From positions 1 to 18,390 of the forward strand of contig JANWKD010000056.1 in NCBI GenBank assembly GCA_025451595.1: DNA of 18,390 nt, in the 5' to 3' direction. The notes under the pieces are model-generated. The model was not told where the DNA came from and did no database searches. It saw only the letters and a list, made by a program, of their open reading frames with translations. This DNA comes from Candidatus Babeliales bacterium (GTDB lineage Bacteria; Babelota; Babeliae; Babelales; JANWKD01). Numbering within the stretch: position 1 is the first letter of the stretch; every line of letters begins with the position of its first letter. Positions 7,761 to 15,607 of the stretch are shown in pieces. The translations under genes and the position numbers were made by a program.

Positions 7761-9007
7761 CAGTTTCTGCCTTTAAGCAGTTCATGAATTCGTTTAAATG
7801 GGTTGGTTCTGTTATCTATTTTAGTTGCCCATAATAACCAATATTTATTTTTAATGACGTCTTTATTTTTCAAATCGGTGAGTATTGCTTGCCCCTCCGG
7901 AAAATTTTTCTTCCTTTGCTTAAGCCATTCACGAGCTCGAATCGTGAGACTGATTTCATTTAATTTATAGGGTTTGAATGGTTCACGCGGTTCAATATGC
8001 ATAAGTAATATGTCTGACTGATTTCCAATCTTTTTAGGAATAAGATCCATAACCAATGGATCATCTGGACAGATATGCTGATGACCTTTTAAGCTTGCTA
8101 ATAACTCATGATGGCCATTGGCAACACTATATATAAGAAAATGAGTGGTATTGGCGCTACGATCATACCCATTAATAAAAATAGCATTCGGATGATGCAA
8201 TGAACAATACAATTGAAAACCGGAAAGATCTATTGAATAGATCTTAAATAAATCTGTAAGATCAATAGATCCTAAATAGGTTCCTGAGGTGCAATTAACG
8301 GCATCTAATGCAAATTTTTTTCCCGTTGATTCTCCACCCAATAAAACAGTAGTGTCATTTAAAAATTGAACGGCAAGTCTTTGATTTTTATCTGGTAAAA
8401 ATGATGAATAAAACGATTGAGATTTTACCTTTTCATTGTATTTGAAAAAACACCCCTGTTTTTCTACTAATGCTATTATAGAATGCTCAAATGTATTACC
8501 GACAGGTTTGGATTCCAGTACAAAAGGTTTGGTTGGATGTAAATTATATTGCGAATTGTTTGGTAATTTAAATATTCGAGGAACCAAGCAGTTGGGTACA
8601 ATAGGCATTATTACTTGTTGTTCTTCATGCTCTAAATTGACTAAATTATTACCAACTATAGCAATTTTTTTCTCATTGGGTCCGCTTTCAACAATACCAT
8701 TAAATCTTTCAACTAAGTCAATTTGATCTGCAGTTAATAATCTATAATTCAAAGAGGTTTTATAGCTCGAAAACCATATTGAAAAATCTCTAATTTTAAA
8801 AAAACTGGTTAATGTTCGCTTTTTTGTATCAATATAACTGTTAAGCGTTTTGCTATATTTTCTTGGTTCAAGAAAGTATGATATCTGTTCCTGTATCTCA
8901 AGTGGAAGCTTTTTAGTTCTTATTAGAACATCGGTGTGCTTTTCAAGATTTTTCATGGTAAAGGTTTGATTAAAGAATAAGAGAAAAATAATAATAAATA
9001 AACGCAT
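7760..9007 (-). CDS. Exported protein with F-box-like segment, paralog of 13678-14898
   Basis: The 415-residue product starts with a signal peptide (MRLFIIIFLLFFNQTFTM). At residues 34-56 the sequence KLPLEIQEQISYFLEPRKY resembles an F-box core (LP-x-E-I, then I-x-x-FL-x-P). The middle is strand-rich and propeller-like, with LHPTKPFVLESK. The last 58 residues (AREWL...KYWLLW...) match the last 58 residues of the 13678-14898 product at equal length, with shared R, W, K, N, G and KYWL-W positions, so the two genes are paralogs. F-box domains recruit SCF ubiquitin ligases in eukaryotes; an exported bacterial F-box protein would be an effector candidate. That role is inference, because the F-box match is short and by eye. 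A dispersed repeat begins at its stop codon. Confidence 0.75.
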   Translation of the reverse strand: MRLFIIIFLLFFNQTFTMKNLEKHTDVLIRTKKLPLEIQEQISYFLEPRKYSKTLNSYIDTKKRTLTSFFKIRDFSIWFSSYKTSLNYRLLTADQIDLVERFNGIVESGPNEKKIAIVGNNLVNLEHEEQQVIMPIVPNCLVPRIFKLPNNSQYNLHPTKPFVLESKPVGNTFEHSIIALVEKQGCFFKYNEKVKSQSFYSSFLPDKNQRLAVQFLNDTTVLLGGESTGKKFALDAVNCTSGTYLGSIDLTDLFKIYSIDLSGFQLYCSLHHPNAIFINGYDRSANTTHFLIYSVANGHHELLASLKGHQHICPDDPLVMDLIPKKIGNQSDILLMHIEPREPFKPYKLNEISLTIRAREWLKQRKKNFPEGQAILTDLKNKDVIKNKYWLLWATKIDNRTNPFKRIHELLKGRN

Positions 9008-9119
9008 ACTATTCCTTCCATCATTATTAATCCTTCATAACTCTAATAGTACGAACCATATAACTATACCTAAAATAGCGAATTATGATACTATTCTCTT
9101 TTTTCAGCTAAGATACCAT

Positions 9120-9147
9120 TTGAAAAATAAAATAACGCTAATATAAT
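9120..9147 (+). promoter_or_regulatory. Predicted promoter for the zinc-finger gene pair
   Basis: TTGAAA at 9120-9125 and TATAAT at 9142-9147 are separated by 16 nt. A start near 9154 leaves about 66 nt before the ATG at 9220. The 9008-9219 interval between the divergent genes is very AT-rich, so a chance match is possible. Confidence 0.4.
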
Positions 9148-9219
9148 TATATAATAAAGCCTAAATCTCTGACTGAAATAAATTTTATACATTAATCTTA
9201 TTTTTTTGGTGTTTCGCAT

Positions 9220-10044
9220 ATGATAAAAAAGACTACTTTCTGCATATTTCTCATAACTCTTTCTTCGTTTGGTATGGATTTAAGCAATCCAAATCAACTG
9301 TCTCAAAAAGCTGGACTAATATTCGAAGCATCTCAACCCATCCCTGAGTCGAATCGACCGCTTCCCCAAGTTGAGTCAACATTTGAAACGCATAAAAATG
9401 CTTACATGAGCGATTATGCAAAAAATAATAACTTACTCGCTTTAAGCTTTAACAATCCAGGCTTAATCGGTCCTCAATTTCAATTTCCACCGCATAAAGA
9501 TAAAAACCATTTAATTCAACAATTTAAACGCTCTTTTGAGCTATTACCTAAAGATCGAAAAATGTTCGATAGAATATTTGCACGGAAATGCACAAAGTGC
9601 AATATTATGCTTGAAACTTCGTTAGGAATGAAAAAGCATGTGGATAATTTTCATTACGAAGAAAAAAAACTCCAAGCTCCTATAACCATTTCGCTTATTG
9701 ATGATACTCCCACCAAAGAACAATCTTATTATCAAGATATTCATGAAATTTATTATCAGATACTTAATTATAAAAACAACTCCGAATTTAAAAGATATTA
9801 TGAAATACATGCTACCGAGCATAAATTTTCCATATCGATGACACGTCTAAATAATTTTCTTACAATTTTTGCAAAATATAAAGATATCGATATTCCTACC
9901 GATACAGCAAAACCTCACGTCTGCACCGATTGTACACAAGGGTTAAGAACAATAAAAGGATTTCATATCCATAGGTGGGCATTCCATTTAGATTCAACAC
10001 TGAAGGCATTAACAGGTCTATTGAGTGATAAACAAAAAGGATGA
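9220..10044 (+). CDS. Secreted protein with two C2H2 zinc fingers (first of a tandem pair)
   Basis: The 274-residue product begins with a probable signal peptide (MIKKTTFCIFLITLSSFGM). It has two eukaryote-style zinc fingers with identical C-x2-C-x12-H-x4-H spacing: C124, C127, H140, H145 and C235, C238, H251, H256. Both keep the classical hydrophobic positions between the ligands (L131 and M137; L242 and F248). About 90 residues of helical, Tyr/Asn-rich sequence separate them. The spacing differs from that of the bacterial Ros/MucR finger. Classical C2H2 fingers bind DNA, RNA or protein. With an export signal the likely site of action is outside the bacterium, possibly in a host, which is inference. 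The next gene is a diverged paralog starting 5 nt after the stop. The ribosome-binding site is weak. Confidence 0.8.
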   Translation: MIKKTTFCIFLITLSSFGMDLSNPNQLSQKAGLIFEASQPIPESNRPLPQVESTFETHKNAYMSDYAKNNNLLALSFNNPGLIGPQFQFPPHKDKNHLIQQFKRSFELLPKDRKMFDRIFARKCTKCNIMLETSLGMKKHVDNFHYEEKKLQAPITISLIDDTPTKEQSYYQDIHEIYYQILNYKNNSEFKRYYEIHATEHKFSISMTRLNNFLTIFAKYKDIDIPTDTAKPHVCTDCTQGLRTIKGFHIHRWAFHLDSTLKALTGLLSDKQKG

Positions 10045-10049
10045 TTTAA

Positions 10050-10895
10050 ATGAAAATAATTAATATCCTAAGCATTATTTTTTTCTTTATCTGCTTTAAT
10101 ACATGCATAGTGGGCATGAGTATCAAAAAATTGTGTAATTCTAATGAACAACAGTCAGAGCATCAAGCATTGGTAGAAAAACTTATTAAAAAAATTGAAG
10201 AGGCAAAGAGTAATCGGAAAGAATATTTCAAATTTCTTGGACAAGACTTAAGTCTTACCGCACATTTATATAATAAGTTACAGCATGACCCTATTTATAG
10301 ATCGTATACTGAACAACAAAAAATGAATTTCTCATTAGACACATCAGAAAGAGCATCTGAAATATTAAATAACATACCAATTCATTGCAAAATTGAACCT
10401 TCTAAACATCAGCTACAAGTTGCACAAGCAGCAACGTGTAATTATTGCCAAATAACTAATTACACAACGGCTGGCTCGCAATACCATACAATGTTACTTC
10501 ATGCATTCACGGGTACCCAAAATAACCAAATATCTACTACAGCACATATCGATCCTGTAGGCACAGCACAAAATCCTTCTTTTAAGATTGATATAAAAAA
10601 ACAACCTTATTTATATGATTTGTGCGCAATTCATGATATTTTATCTCTTATGAAGACAAATCCACACGTGCAAGAACAGTATTTACAAAAAGCATCAGAA
10701 TTTAATTTTAATTTTCCATTTAAAAAAATTAAAGTTTTTCTCACTAAGCACGAACAAACAGTAAAGCTACTATACCCTGTTGTATCAAGTTTTAGTTTAC
10801 CTGCTACAAAAAATGTTTGTGCTGATTGCAATCTTGGGCTCAATTCTGAAGAAGGATTCGTTTTGCATAAGGAACTGTTTCATGATGAAGTATAA
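10050..10895 (+). CDS. Secreted protein with two C2H2 zinc fingers (second of a tandem pair)
   Basis: The 281-residue product starts with a hydrophobic export signal (MKIINILSIIFFFICFNTC). It carries two zinc-finger ligand sets with the same C-x2-C-x12-H-x4-H spacing as its neighbour: C130, C133, H146, H151 and C257, C260, H273, H278. The second finger keeps the hydrophobic core (L264, F270) and is clearly homologous to the neighbour's second finger (C-x-DC, GL, GF, H, FH). The first finger has N137 and S143 at the core positions and may be structurally weakened. The gene starts 5 nt after the previous stop, and its ribosome-binding site AAAGGA lies over the end of that gene, so the two are co-translated. 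It probably arose by tandem duplication and divergence. Molecular function unknown. Confidence 0.78.
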   Translation: MKIINILSIIFFFICFNTCIVGMSIKKLCNSNEQQSEHQALVEKLIKKIEEAKSNRKEYFKFLGQDLSLTAHLYNKLQHDPIYRSYTEQQKMNFSLDTSERASEILNNIPIHCKIEPSKHQLQVAQAATCNYCQITNYTTAGSQYHTMLLHAFTGTQNNQISTTAHIDPVGTAQNPSFKIDIKKQPYLYDLCAIHDILSLMKTNPHVQEQYLQKASEFNFNFPFKKIKVFLTKHEQTVKLLYPVVSSFSLPATKNVCADCNLGLNSEEGFVLHKELFHDEV

Positions 10896-10942
10896 TAGAC
10901 TTTATGCGTAATAATTTTGGGCCATAAATATGATCCAATGAT

Positions 10943-11090
10943 GCGCTATGGTTCGATACAATTTTTCTGACGAAAAACCACTCACCACGAGCGCATTAAG
11001 TCGAAATCGCTCATCCTGAGTGTTTTGCGGCTTGTCCGACGTAGCCGGAAGCAAAACGTATCGAAGGATGAAGCGTTATTGCGCATAAGG
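10943..11090. repeat. Structured intergenic repeat of two hairpin modules
   Basis: After the zinc-finger pair the sequence becomes locally more GC-rich and highly self-complementary. Module one is bounded by GCGCT (10943-10947) and AGCGC, with an inner TTTTTC/GAAAAA stem. Module two pairs TCATCCT (11011-11017) with AGGATGA (11065-11071), GTTTTGC (11022-11028) with GCAAAAC (11051-11057), and CGGCT (11028-11032) with AGCCG (11043-11047). The composition differs from the flanks, as expected of a non-coding mobile or structural repeat. An open frame at 11025-11255 crosses it and has no ribosome-binding site or recognisable protein, so it is not called. The rest of 10896-11184 holds only an AT-rich hairpin at 11133-11155. 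Confidence 0.6.
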
Positions 11091-11132
11091 TCTAATATTA
11101 TCGTACTGATCATAACTCAAATTGTATCATAT

Positions 11133-11155
11133 TTATACAATATTATTTTGTATAA
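11133..11155. terminator. Hairpin downstream of the hydrolase gene, possible terminator
   Basis: TTATACAA (11133-11140) and TTGTATAA (11148-11155) pair perfectly around the 7-nt loop TATTATT. It lies about 30 bp past the stop of the minus-strand hydrolase gene. No strong T-run follows, so termination efficiency is doubtful. Confidence 0.35.
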
Positions 11156-11184
11156 GGTCTTCTCCAATAACATCAAGCCATATT

Positions 11185-12390
11185 TTATTCAGCGCCAAAG
11201 AAATCTGCAAAAAAATGATACATTGATACAAGATAATTATTTATCCTTTGCATAAATGAACTCTGATGTTTATTCTTTTTATATATTTCTAAAAGCTCAA
11301 AAGCAAAATCAATTGTATCAACATCATAAATATTAGATAGTATTACAACAGATAATTTCGTTGAGGTATCGTACAATAAGGCGCTACTATAACCATCAAT
11401 TTTCCCACCATGAAAATAAACGGGCTGTGACCCTGATTCATCAATAAATAATCCGTACCCTGAACCAACTTTTAATAATTCATTGGTAATAAAATGTGGC
11501 TTGGTCATTAAAGCCAGATAATTTATATCAATAATTTTTCCTGAATATAATGCATTATTCCAATTGAGCAAATCCTGAGCGCTACAAATAAGTGATGCTT
11601 CCGCAAAAGCAGTACTTAAATTAATATTTGATGCTTGCATAATTTCATTTTTTTTCTTTTTATCAAGAATATAGCCATCAGATAAATGAGGAACTATTTT
11701 TTTTACTGAGAATAGCATTTGTTCGTGCGGCACATAAGAATTATTCATTATAGCAGGCTGTAATATATGTTCTTGCATAAAATGCTGGTAACTTTGGCCG
11801 CTTGCTGCTTCGATGAGTATGCCTAATAGATTATAACCCGTTCCGCTATATTCATATTTAGAACCTGGTTGACACAGCAAAGGCTTGGTAGTCAAATAAT
11901 TTAATAATTCTTTTGTACTGTGAATATTCTGATAAAAAATCGAAAAATCAGAAAATAAAACATATTCCGGCAAACAACCGCTATGAGATAATAGTTGATG
12001 GATGGTAACCTTTGAAAACCAATCTGGCATTGTCTGAGTCCACCAATTACTTTGTTTGGGCAAATAAATATCAAGGGTATCAGATAGGGATTTAATTTTA
12101 CCTAATTCTATTAATTTTAATATCGCTGCTGCCGTAAATTGCTTTGTTATTGAACCAATTAAGAATTGACTTGCTATTGTATTGAGCTTTTTCAGTTTAT
12201 CATTACTATACCCTACTACTTTTTCATAGATCATATGAGTATCGTCAGCAATTAAGACGATGCCACGAAACAATTGTTTTTTTTGATATTCGGTTACTAT
12301 AGTTTCAAATGTTGTTGCATGGCTACAAATAGTAGTAAATAAACAAAATGTATTCAATATATATATAGCTCTATTACCGAATCGATTCAT
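11185..12390 (-). CDS. Exported serine hydrolase of the beta-lactamase/DD-peptidase family (class C-like)
   Basis: The 401-residue product has the three family motifs. S-x-x-K is SITK (80-83, within FLIGSITKQFTAAAI). The tyrosine motif is YSG (181-183, in YEYSGTGYNLLG), a known variant of Y-x-N. The third motif is HGG (327-329, in YFHGGKIDGYS). The nucleophile is the serine of SITK. Members include class C beta-lactamases, D-amino-acid peptidases and esterases; motifs alone do not show antibiotic hydrolysis, and a peptidase or esterase is more likely. I start it at 12390, giving a signal peptide (NRAIYILNTFCLFTTICSHA) and GGGTGG just upstream. An upstream in-frame ATG at 12408 lacks a ribosome-binding site. 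The start overlaps the end of cfa by 17 bp, so the two are in one transcript. Confidence 0.85.
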   Translation of the reverse strand: MNRFGNRAIYILNTFCLFTTICSHATTFETIVTEYQKKQLFRGIVLIADDTHMIYEKVVGYSNDKLKKLNTIASQFLIGSITKQFTAAAILKLIELGKIKSLSDTLDIYLPKQSNWWTQTMPDWFSKVTIHQLLSHSGCLPEYVLFSDFSIFYQNIHSTKELLNYLTTKPLLCQPGSKYEYSGTGYNLLGILIEAASGQSYQHFMQEHILQPAIMNNSYVPHEQMLFSVKKIVPHLSDGYILDKKKKNEIMQASNINLSTAFAEASLICSAQDLLNWNNALYSGKIIDINYLALMTKPHFITNELLKVGSGYGLFIDESGSQPVYFHGGKIDGYSSALLYDTSTKLSVVILSNIYDVDTIDFAFELLEIYKKNKHQSSFMQRINNYLVSMYHFFADFFGAE

Positions 12391-13564
12391 AACCACCCGA
12401 AACGCCATTTTTTGACAACATTATTTGCCAGAGCTGCGCTTTGCGCGCTCTGAACAATCCTGCGCAGGTCAATAAATAATATTTCCACATCCGGTAAAAA
12501 CGATCGGAGTATTTGTCTTGTAATTGAGGCCAACTCTGGTCGAACCTTTCAAACCAGGCCATTAACGTCTTGTCATAATCAGCACTAAAATTATGCCAAT
12601 CTTCCATGACAAAAAGTCCTTCAAATGCTTGTGCAATTTGACAAATTGAAGGCAGCATTGAATTGGGAAAAATATATTTAGCAATCCAAGGGTCACCACT
12701 AATAGCCGTGGTATCTCTACCAATGGTATGCAATAAAAATAATCCATCATCAGTCAAACAATGATGAGCAATTTCCATATATTGCCGATAATTCTTATAG
12801 CCAACATGTTCAAACATCCCAACGCTTACAATACGATCAAACGTTTCATTCAGATCGCGATAATCTATTAGCTTGATACAAACCGGCAACTCCTTACACC
12901 AGTGCTGCGCATACTCTGCTTGTTCTTTTGATACCGTAATGCCCGTCACTTGTACACCATAATGTGTAGCTGCATAATACGCGAGCCCTCCCCATCCACA
13001 TCCAATATCCAGAAGCTTCATTCCAGGCTTTAATTGTAATTTTTGGCAAATAAGCTCCAATTTGTTTTGTTGCGCCTGCTCTAATGTATGTGCATTTTTC
13101 CAATAACCACATGAATACATCATATAATCATCTAACATCAATTCAAATAACTCATTACCCAAATCATAATGTTGTTCCCCAATTTCAAAGGCGCGTCTGC
13201 CAGCTTGCAAATTAAACAATTTTGATTTAACTAATTCAAAAAAAAGCGGTACGGTAAACTCAATTTTTTTTTCTAATTGGGCCTCAAGAACTTTAGAACA
13301 CCATTGGTCCAACGCAGCGCAATCCCACCAACCATCCATATATGCTTCACCAAGCCCGAGAGATCCTTGTTGCATAACTCGGTCATACACATTATCATTA
13401 TGTACTTCAATATCCCAAGGCTGAGTACCATTTATCGAAATATCTGCTTGAGACAAAATTGACTGAGCAATTTGTTGCGTATTCGATTTTTTAAATATAA
13501 CAAAAGGAATACCTATGCCCATTACCATGAAAATGAGAACAATAAGAGCGGATTTTGACTTCAA
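12374..13564 (-). CDS. cfa: Cyclopropane-fatty-acyl-phospholipid synthase with N-terminal membrane anchor
   Basis: The 396-residue product matches E. coli Cfa closely from residue 55 onward. Shared blocks are SLGLGEAYMDGWW (68-80), HYDLGNELF, YSCGYWKNA with the conserved cysteine (C152), the SAM-binding LDIGCGWGGL (185-194), DRIVSVGMFEHVG (243-255), and MEDWHNF-ADYD-TLMAW near the C-terminus. The enzyme transfers a methylene group from S-adenosylmethionine to cis double bonds of membrane phospholipid acyl chains. Unlike the E. coli protein, it begins with a hydrophobic helix (about residues 6-24, ALIVLIFMVMGIGIPFVIF) that looks like a membrane anchor. The start is TTG, set by a strong ribosome-binding site at 13571-13580; the next ATG (13528) would remove half of the helix. 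It overlaps the downstream hydrolase gene. Confidence 0.93.
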   Translation of the reverse strand: MKSKSALIVLIFMVMGIGIPFVIFKKSNTQQIAQSILSQADISINGTQPWDIEVHNDNVYDRVMQQGSLGLGEAYMDGWWDCAALDQWCSKVLEAQLEKKIEFTVPLFFELVKSKLFNLQAGRRAFEIGEQHYDLGNELFELMLDDYMMYSCGYWKNAHTLEQAQQNKLELICQKLQLKPGMKLLDIGCGWGGLAYYAATHYGVQVTGITVSKEQAEYAQHWCKELPVCIKLIDYRDLNETFDRIVSVGMFEHVGYKNYRQYMEIAHHCLTDDGLFLLHTIGRDTTAISGDPWIAKYIFPNSMLPSICQIAQAFEGLFVMEDWHNFSADYDKTLMAWFERFDQSWPQLQDKYSDRFYRMWKYYLLTCAGLFRARKAQLWQIMLSKNGVSGGYESIR

Positions 13565-13570
13565 AAAAAA

Positions 13571-13580
13571 TCCCTTCCCC
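13571..13580 (-). promoter_or_regulatory. Strong ribosome-binding site that fixes the TTG start of cfa
   Basis: On the minus strand GGGGAAGGGA is followed by six T residues and then TTGAAGTCA. The purine-rich tract at 6-nt spacing supports initiation at TTG (13564-13562) rather than at an internal ATG. Confidence 0.6.
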
Positions 13581-13637
13581 TTTTACTTGAAAATAATCTT
13601 CTTATTTTCATAGCATAGTATCAGTACATAAATCTAT

Positions 13638-13671
13638 AAAATAGATTGTTTTTATAAAAAAAATCTATTTT
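13638..13671 (-). terminator. AT-rich hairpin between the 13678 gene and cfa, possible terminator
   Basis: Plus-strand AAAATAGATT (13638-13647) pairs with AATCTATTTT (13662-13671), a perfect 10-bp stem only 7 nt past the stop of the 13678-14898 gene. An alternative stem, AATCTAT (13631-13637) with ATAGATT (13641-13647), is also possible. The stems contain almost no GC pairs, so terminator strength is uncertain. Confidence 0.35.
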
Positions 13672-13677
13672 TTTGGA

Positions 13678-14898
13678 CTATCTGCGTTGGTCTTTTTGCA
13701 ATTTTTGTACCATTAAATGCATATTTTTAAATAATGGACCTGTTTTCCATACAAGCCAATATTTGTCTCGAATGATATTCGGATCTTTTAATATCTGAAT
13801 GATTCTTTTACCCTGCTCGTAATTTTTAGCAGTAGTATCGAACCATTTTCTGGCTGCACATGTCAATAAAAATTCAGATAATGTCGCACGTATCGGTTCT
13901 TCAAATGCTATAATTTTTATAAAATCATTAACTGGCATGGAGCTATATTTAGGTTGCATGCGCAATGCACTTAAATCAGTCGTTACTTCGCTTTCCTCCA
14001 TATCTAATATTTTATGTAATTTTCTATGAACTAAATCGTATAAAAAATAGCGAGACCGATCAGAAAAAAATAATGTTTTAATAAAAATAAGATGTTCATA
14101 TTTTGGCAAATATTCTAATCGTACCACAATACTGGGAACCTCACATAATAGCTCTAAATCTTTTTTTGATTTGTCGTAGAGATATAAATGCTCTTTATCC
14201 GCTGATGCTCCTGCTGCTGCAATTATCAAAGAGTTCTCTGGTCCAAATACCATTGCCCGTACATGATTTAATTTTGGATTCAATACAGTACCACGACTTT
14301 CTCCTTGTTTGCATTTAAAAAAAATTTTTCTAACGTCTATTAATTCATAGATAGAAACTAAGTTCAACTCCATGGAATTGTCTATACCCTTTGCTTTTAA
14401 TGCAAACAAATTTTGCGTGGGATGCAAACAACTTAGATGATCAGATACCTCAAACGGATATTGCATTACCCGTTTTTTTATTTCATATGGGATCTTTTTT
14501 TTAGAACTTTCTACCTCATAAATCATCACTCCATTCAAACAAATATTATGTTTATTAGGACCACAATAGTAACGTTTTCGGAATAGTTCTTTTACAGGAT
14601 TAATGTATTCTTTCTCATCTTTTGTTAACATACAACCCTCAATTTTATAATACAATGGGGCCTCTAGAACTGGCTTAAATTTCATCCTTAACATCATAGA
14701 ATGCTTAATTTCTTCCTCGATTTCCTGAGGTATTTTTTGTACATTATCGATCAGATTTAAATATAGATCGACTCGCCTCGATTTATCGCTTTGCCCAGAG
14801 ATATCTGATGCAAGAGGAATTACCGGTAAATCTCTATTTTTCATTGCAAGCGTAGAAGCTGCAGAAAAAAACAGAAAAAGGAAAAGAATAGTATGCAT
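13678..14898 (-). CDS. Exported protein, paralog of 7760-9007
   Basis: The 406-residue product starts with a signal peptide (MHTILFLFLFFSAASTLAM). KIPQEIEEEIKHSM (55-68) is at the place of the F-box-like segment of its paralog but is more degenerate. The two proteins share GPN-x-K, the LHPT block (LHPTQNLFALKAK here) and the 58-residue C-terminal domain (349-406, ARKWF...KYWLVW). The central part is strand-rich and includes AMVFGPENSLIIAA and RSRYFLYDL, consistent with beta-propeller blades but without a certain repeat count. AAAGGAG about 8 nt upstream of the ATG supports this start. It is divergent from the 14987 gene. Function is unknown; export plus paralogy suggests an effector-like or surface family, which is inference. 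Confidence 0.75.
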   Translation of the reverse strand: MHTILFLFLFFSAASTLAMKNRDLPVIPLASDISGQSDKSRRVDLYLNLIDNVQKIPQEIEEEIKHSMMLRMKFKPVLEAPLYYKIEGCMLTKDEKEYINPVKELFRKRYYCGPNKHNICLNGVMIYEVESSKKKIPYEIKKRVMQYPFEVSDHLSCLHPTQNLFALKAKGIDNSMELNLVSIYELIDVRKIFFKCKQGESRGTVLNPKLNHVRAMVFGPENSLIIAAAGASADKEHLYLYDKSKKDLELLCEVPSIVVRLEYLPKYEHLIFIKTLFFSDRSRYFLYDLVHRKLHKILDMEESEVTTDLSALRMQPKYSSMPVNDFIKIIAFEEPIRATLSEFLLTCAARKWFDTTAKNYEQGKRIIQILKDPNIIRDKYWLVWKTGPLFKNMHLMVQKLQKDQRR

Positions 14899-14912
14899 AT
14901 GACCAGCTCCTT

Positions 14913-14941
14913 TTGATTATAAACTTCTTTGTGGTTATACT
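14913..14941 (+). promoter_or_regulatory. Predicted promoter for the 14987 gene
   Basis: TTGATT (14913-14918) and TATACT (14936-14941) lie exactly 17 nt apart. The expected start near 14948 leaves a 39-nt leader ending in the ribosome-binding site CGAGG before the ATG at 14987. It overlaps the upstream region of the divergent gene. Confidence 0.5.
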
Positions 14942-14986
14942 ATAAGAAAAAAACAAAAAGCAGTCCATAGTTACTCGAGGATTATC

Positions 14987-15592
14987 ATGATCAATAAAAT
15001 TGCAGTATTTGCGTTATTATTTTGTCCCTTTTTTTCTTATACGCTCGATCTAAAACAGGTTAGCCAATCTAATTCTGAATTTACTATTTCAGATTTCCCG
15101 TATGAGCAACGATTAGAGCTTATGAAAGCGGATATGACTTTGCGGTTCCTTACTGAGTATACGTTGGAATACCATATTGCACTTCCTATTCAAGAAATGG
15201 TCAAAGCAAAAGATAATCCTGACATTACCAAAGAGCAACGCGCAATCTTAGTGGGTTTGGTTATCAAAATGCGTGAAAAAGGCTTTTTATTACGTTTACT
15301 TGAGAAAAAAAATTGCTTTGAGTATGCCTATTGTTATAAAAAACAACAGCAACCAAGTCAGGAAATTGAGGCTGAAGATCAAGCATATGGATCTATTCTG
15401 TCTCAATGTTTCGATATTATTATTTCTCAATCCGAACATCTTGATCAAGCCTATATTTGGGCATACCGCATCATGACATGCAACCCGTATACAGATTATT
15501 TATTGGAAGAAAAAGATGTGAAAGAATTTTATGACAATCCGCCCGTGCAGCCCCATTTGCACTACTTTTGGCAAGCTATGTGGCAGAAGTAA
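14987..15592 (+). CDS. Secreted helical protein of unknown function
   Basis: The 201-residue product begins MINKIAVFALLFCPFFSYTL, a typical signal peptide. The mature part is charged and mostly helical by composition (MKADMTLRFLTEYTLEYHIA, KEQRAILVGLVIKMREKGFL). Four cysteines lie at about residues 107, 113, 138 and 162, and the C-terminus is rich in aromatics and proline (HLHYFWQAMWQK). No known domain was recognised. A GAGG ribosome-binding site sits about 8 nt upstream, a consensus promoter precedes it, and a shared bidirectional terminator follows. It appears to be a single-gene transcription unit between the exported paralog and ilvE. Confidence 0.7.
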   Translation: MINKIAVFALLFCPFFSYTLDLKQVSQSNSEFTISDFPYEQRLELMKADMTLRFLTEYTLEYHIALPIQEMVKAKDNPDITKEQRAILVGLVIKMREKGFLLRLLEKKNCFEYAYCYKKQQQPSQEIEAEDQAYGSILSQCFDIIISQSEHLDQAYIWAYRIMTCNPYTDYLLEEKDVKEFYDNPPVQPHLHYFWQAMWQK

Positions 15593-15607
15593 AAGTTCAG
15601 ATTAGAA

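Noticed and set aside
11025..11255. Open frame of 76 codons across the hairpin repeat
   Set aside because: No ribosome-binding site, crosses a self-complementary repeat and the end of the hydrolase gene, and the product resembles no protein; a by-product of the repeat.
12390..12408. Upstream ATG (12408) as the start of the serine hydrolase
   Set aside because: No ribosome-binding site and a deeper overlap with cfa; the ATG at 12390 has GGGTGG upstream and gives a cleaner signal peptide.
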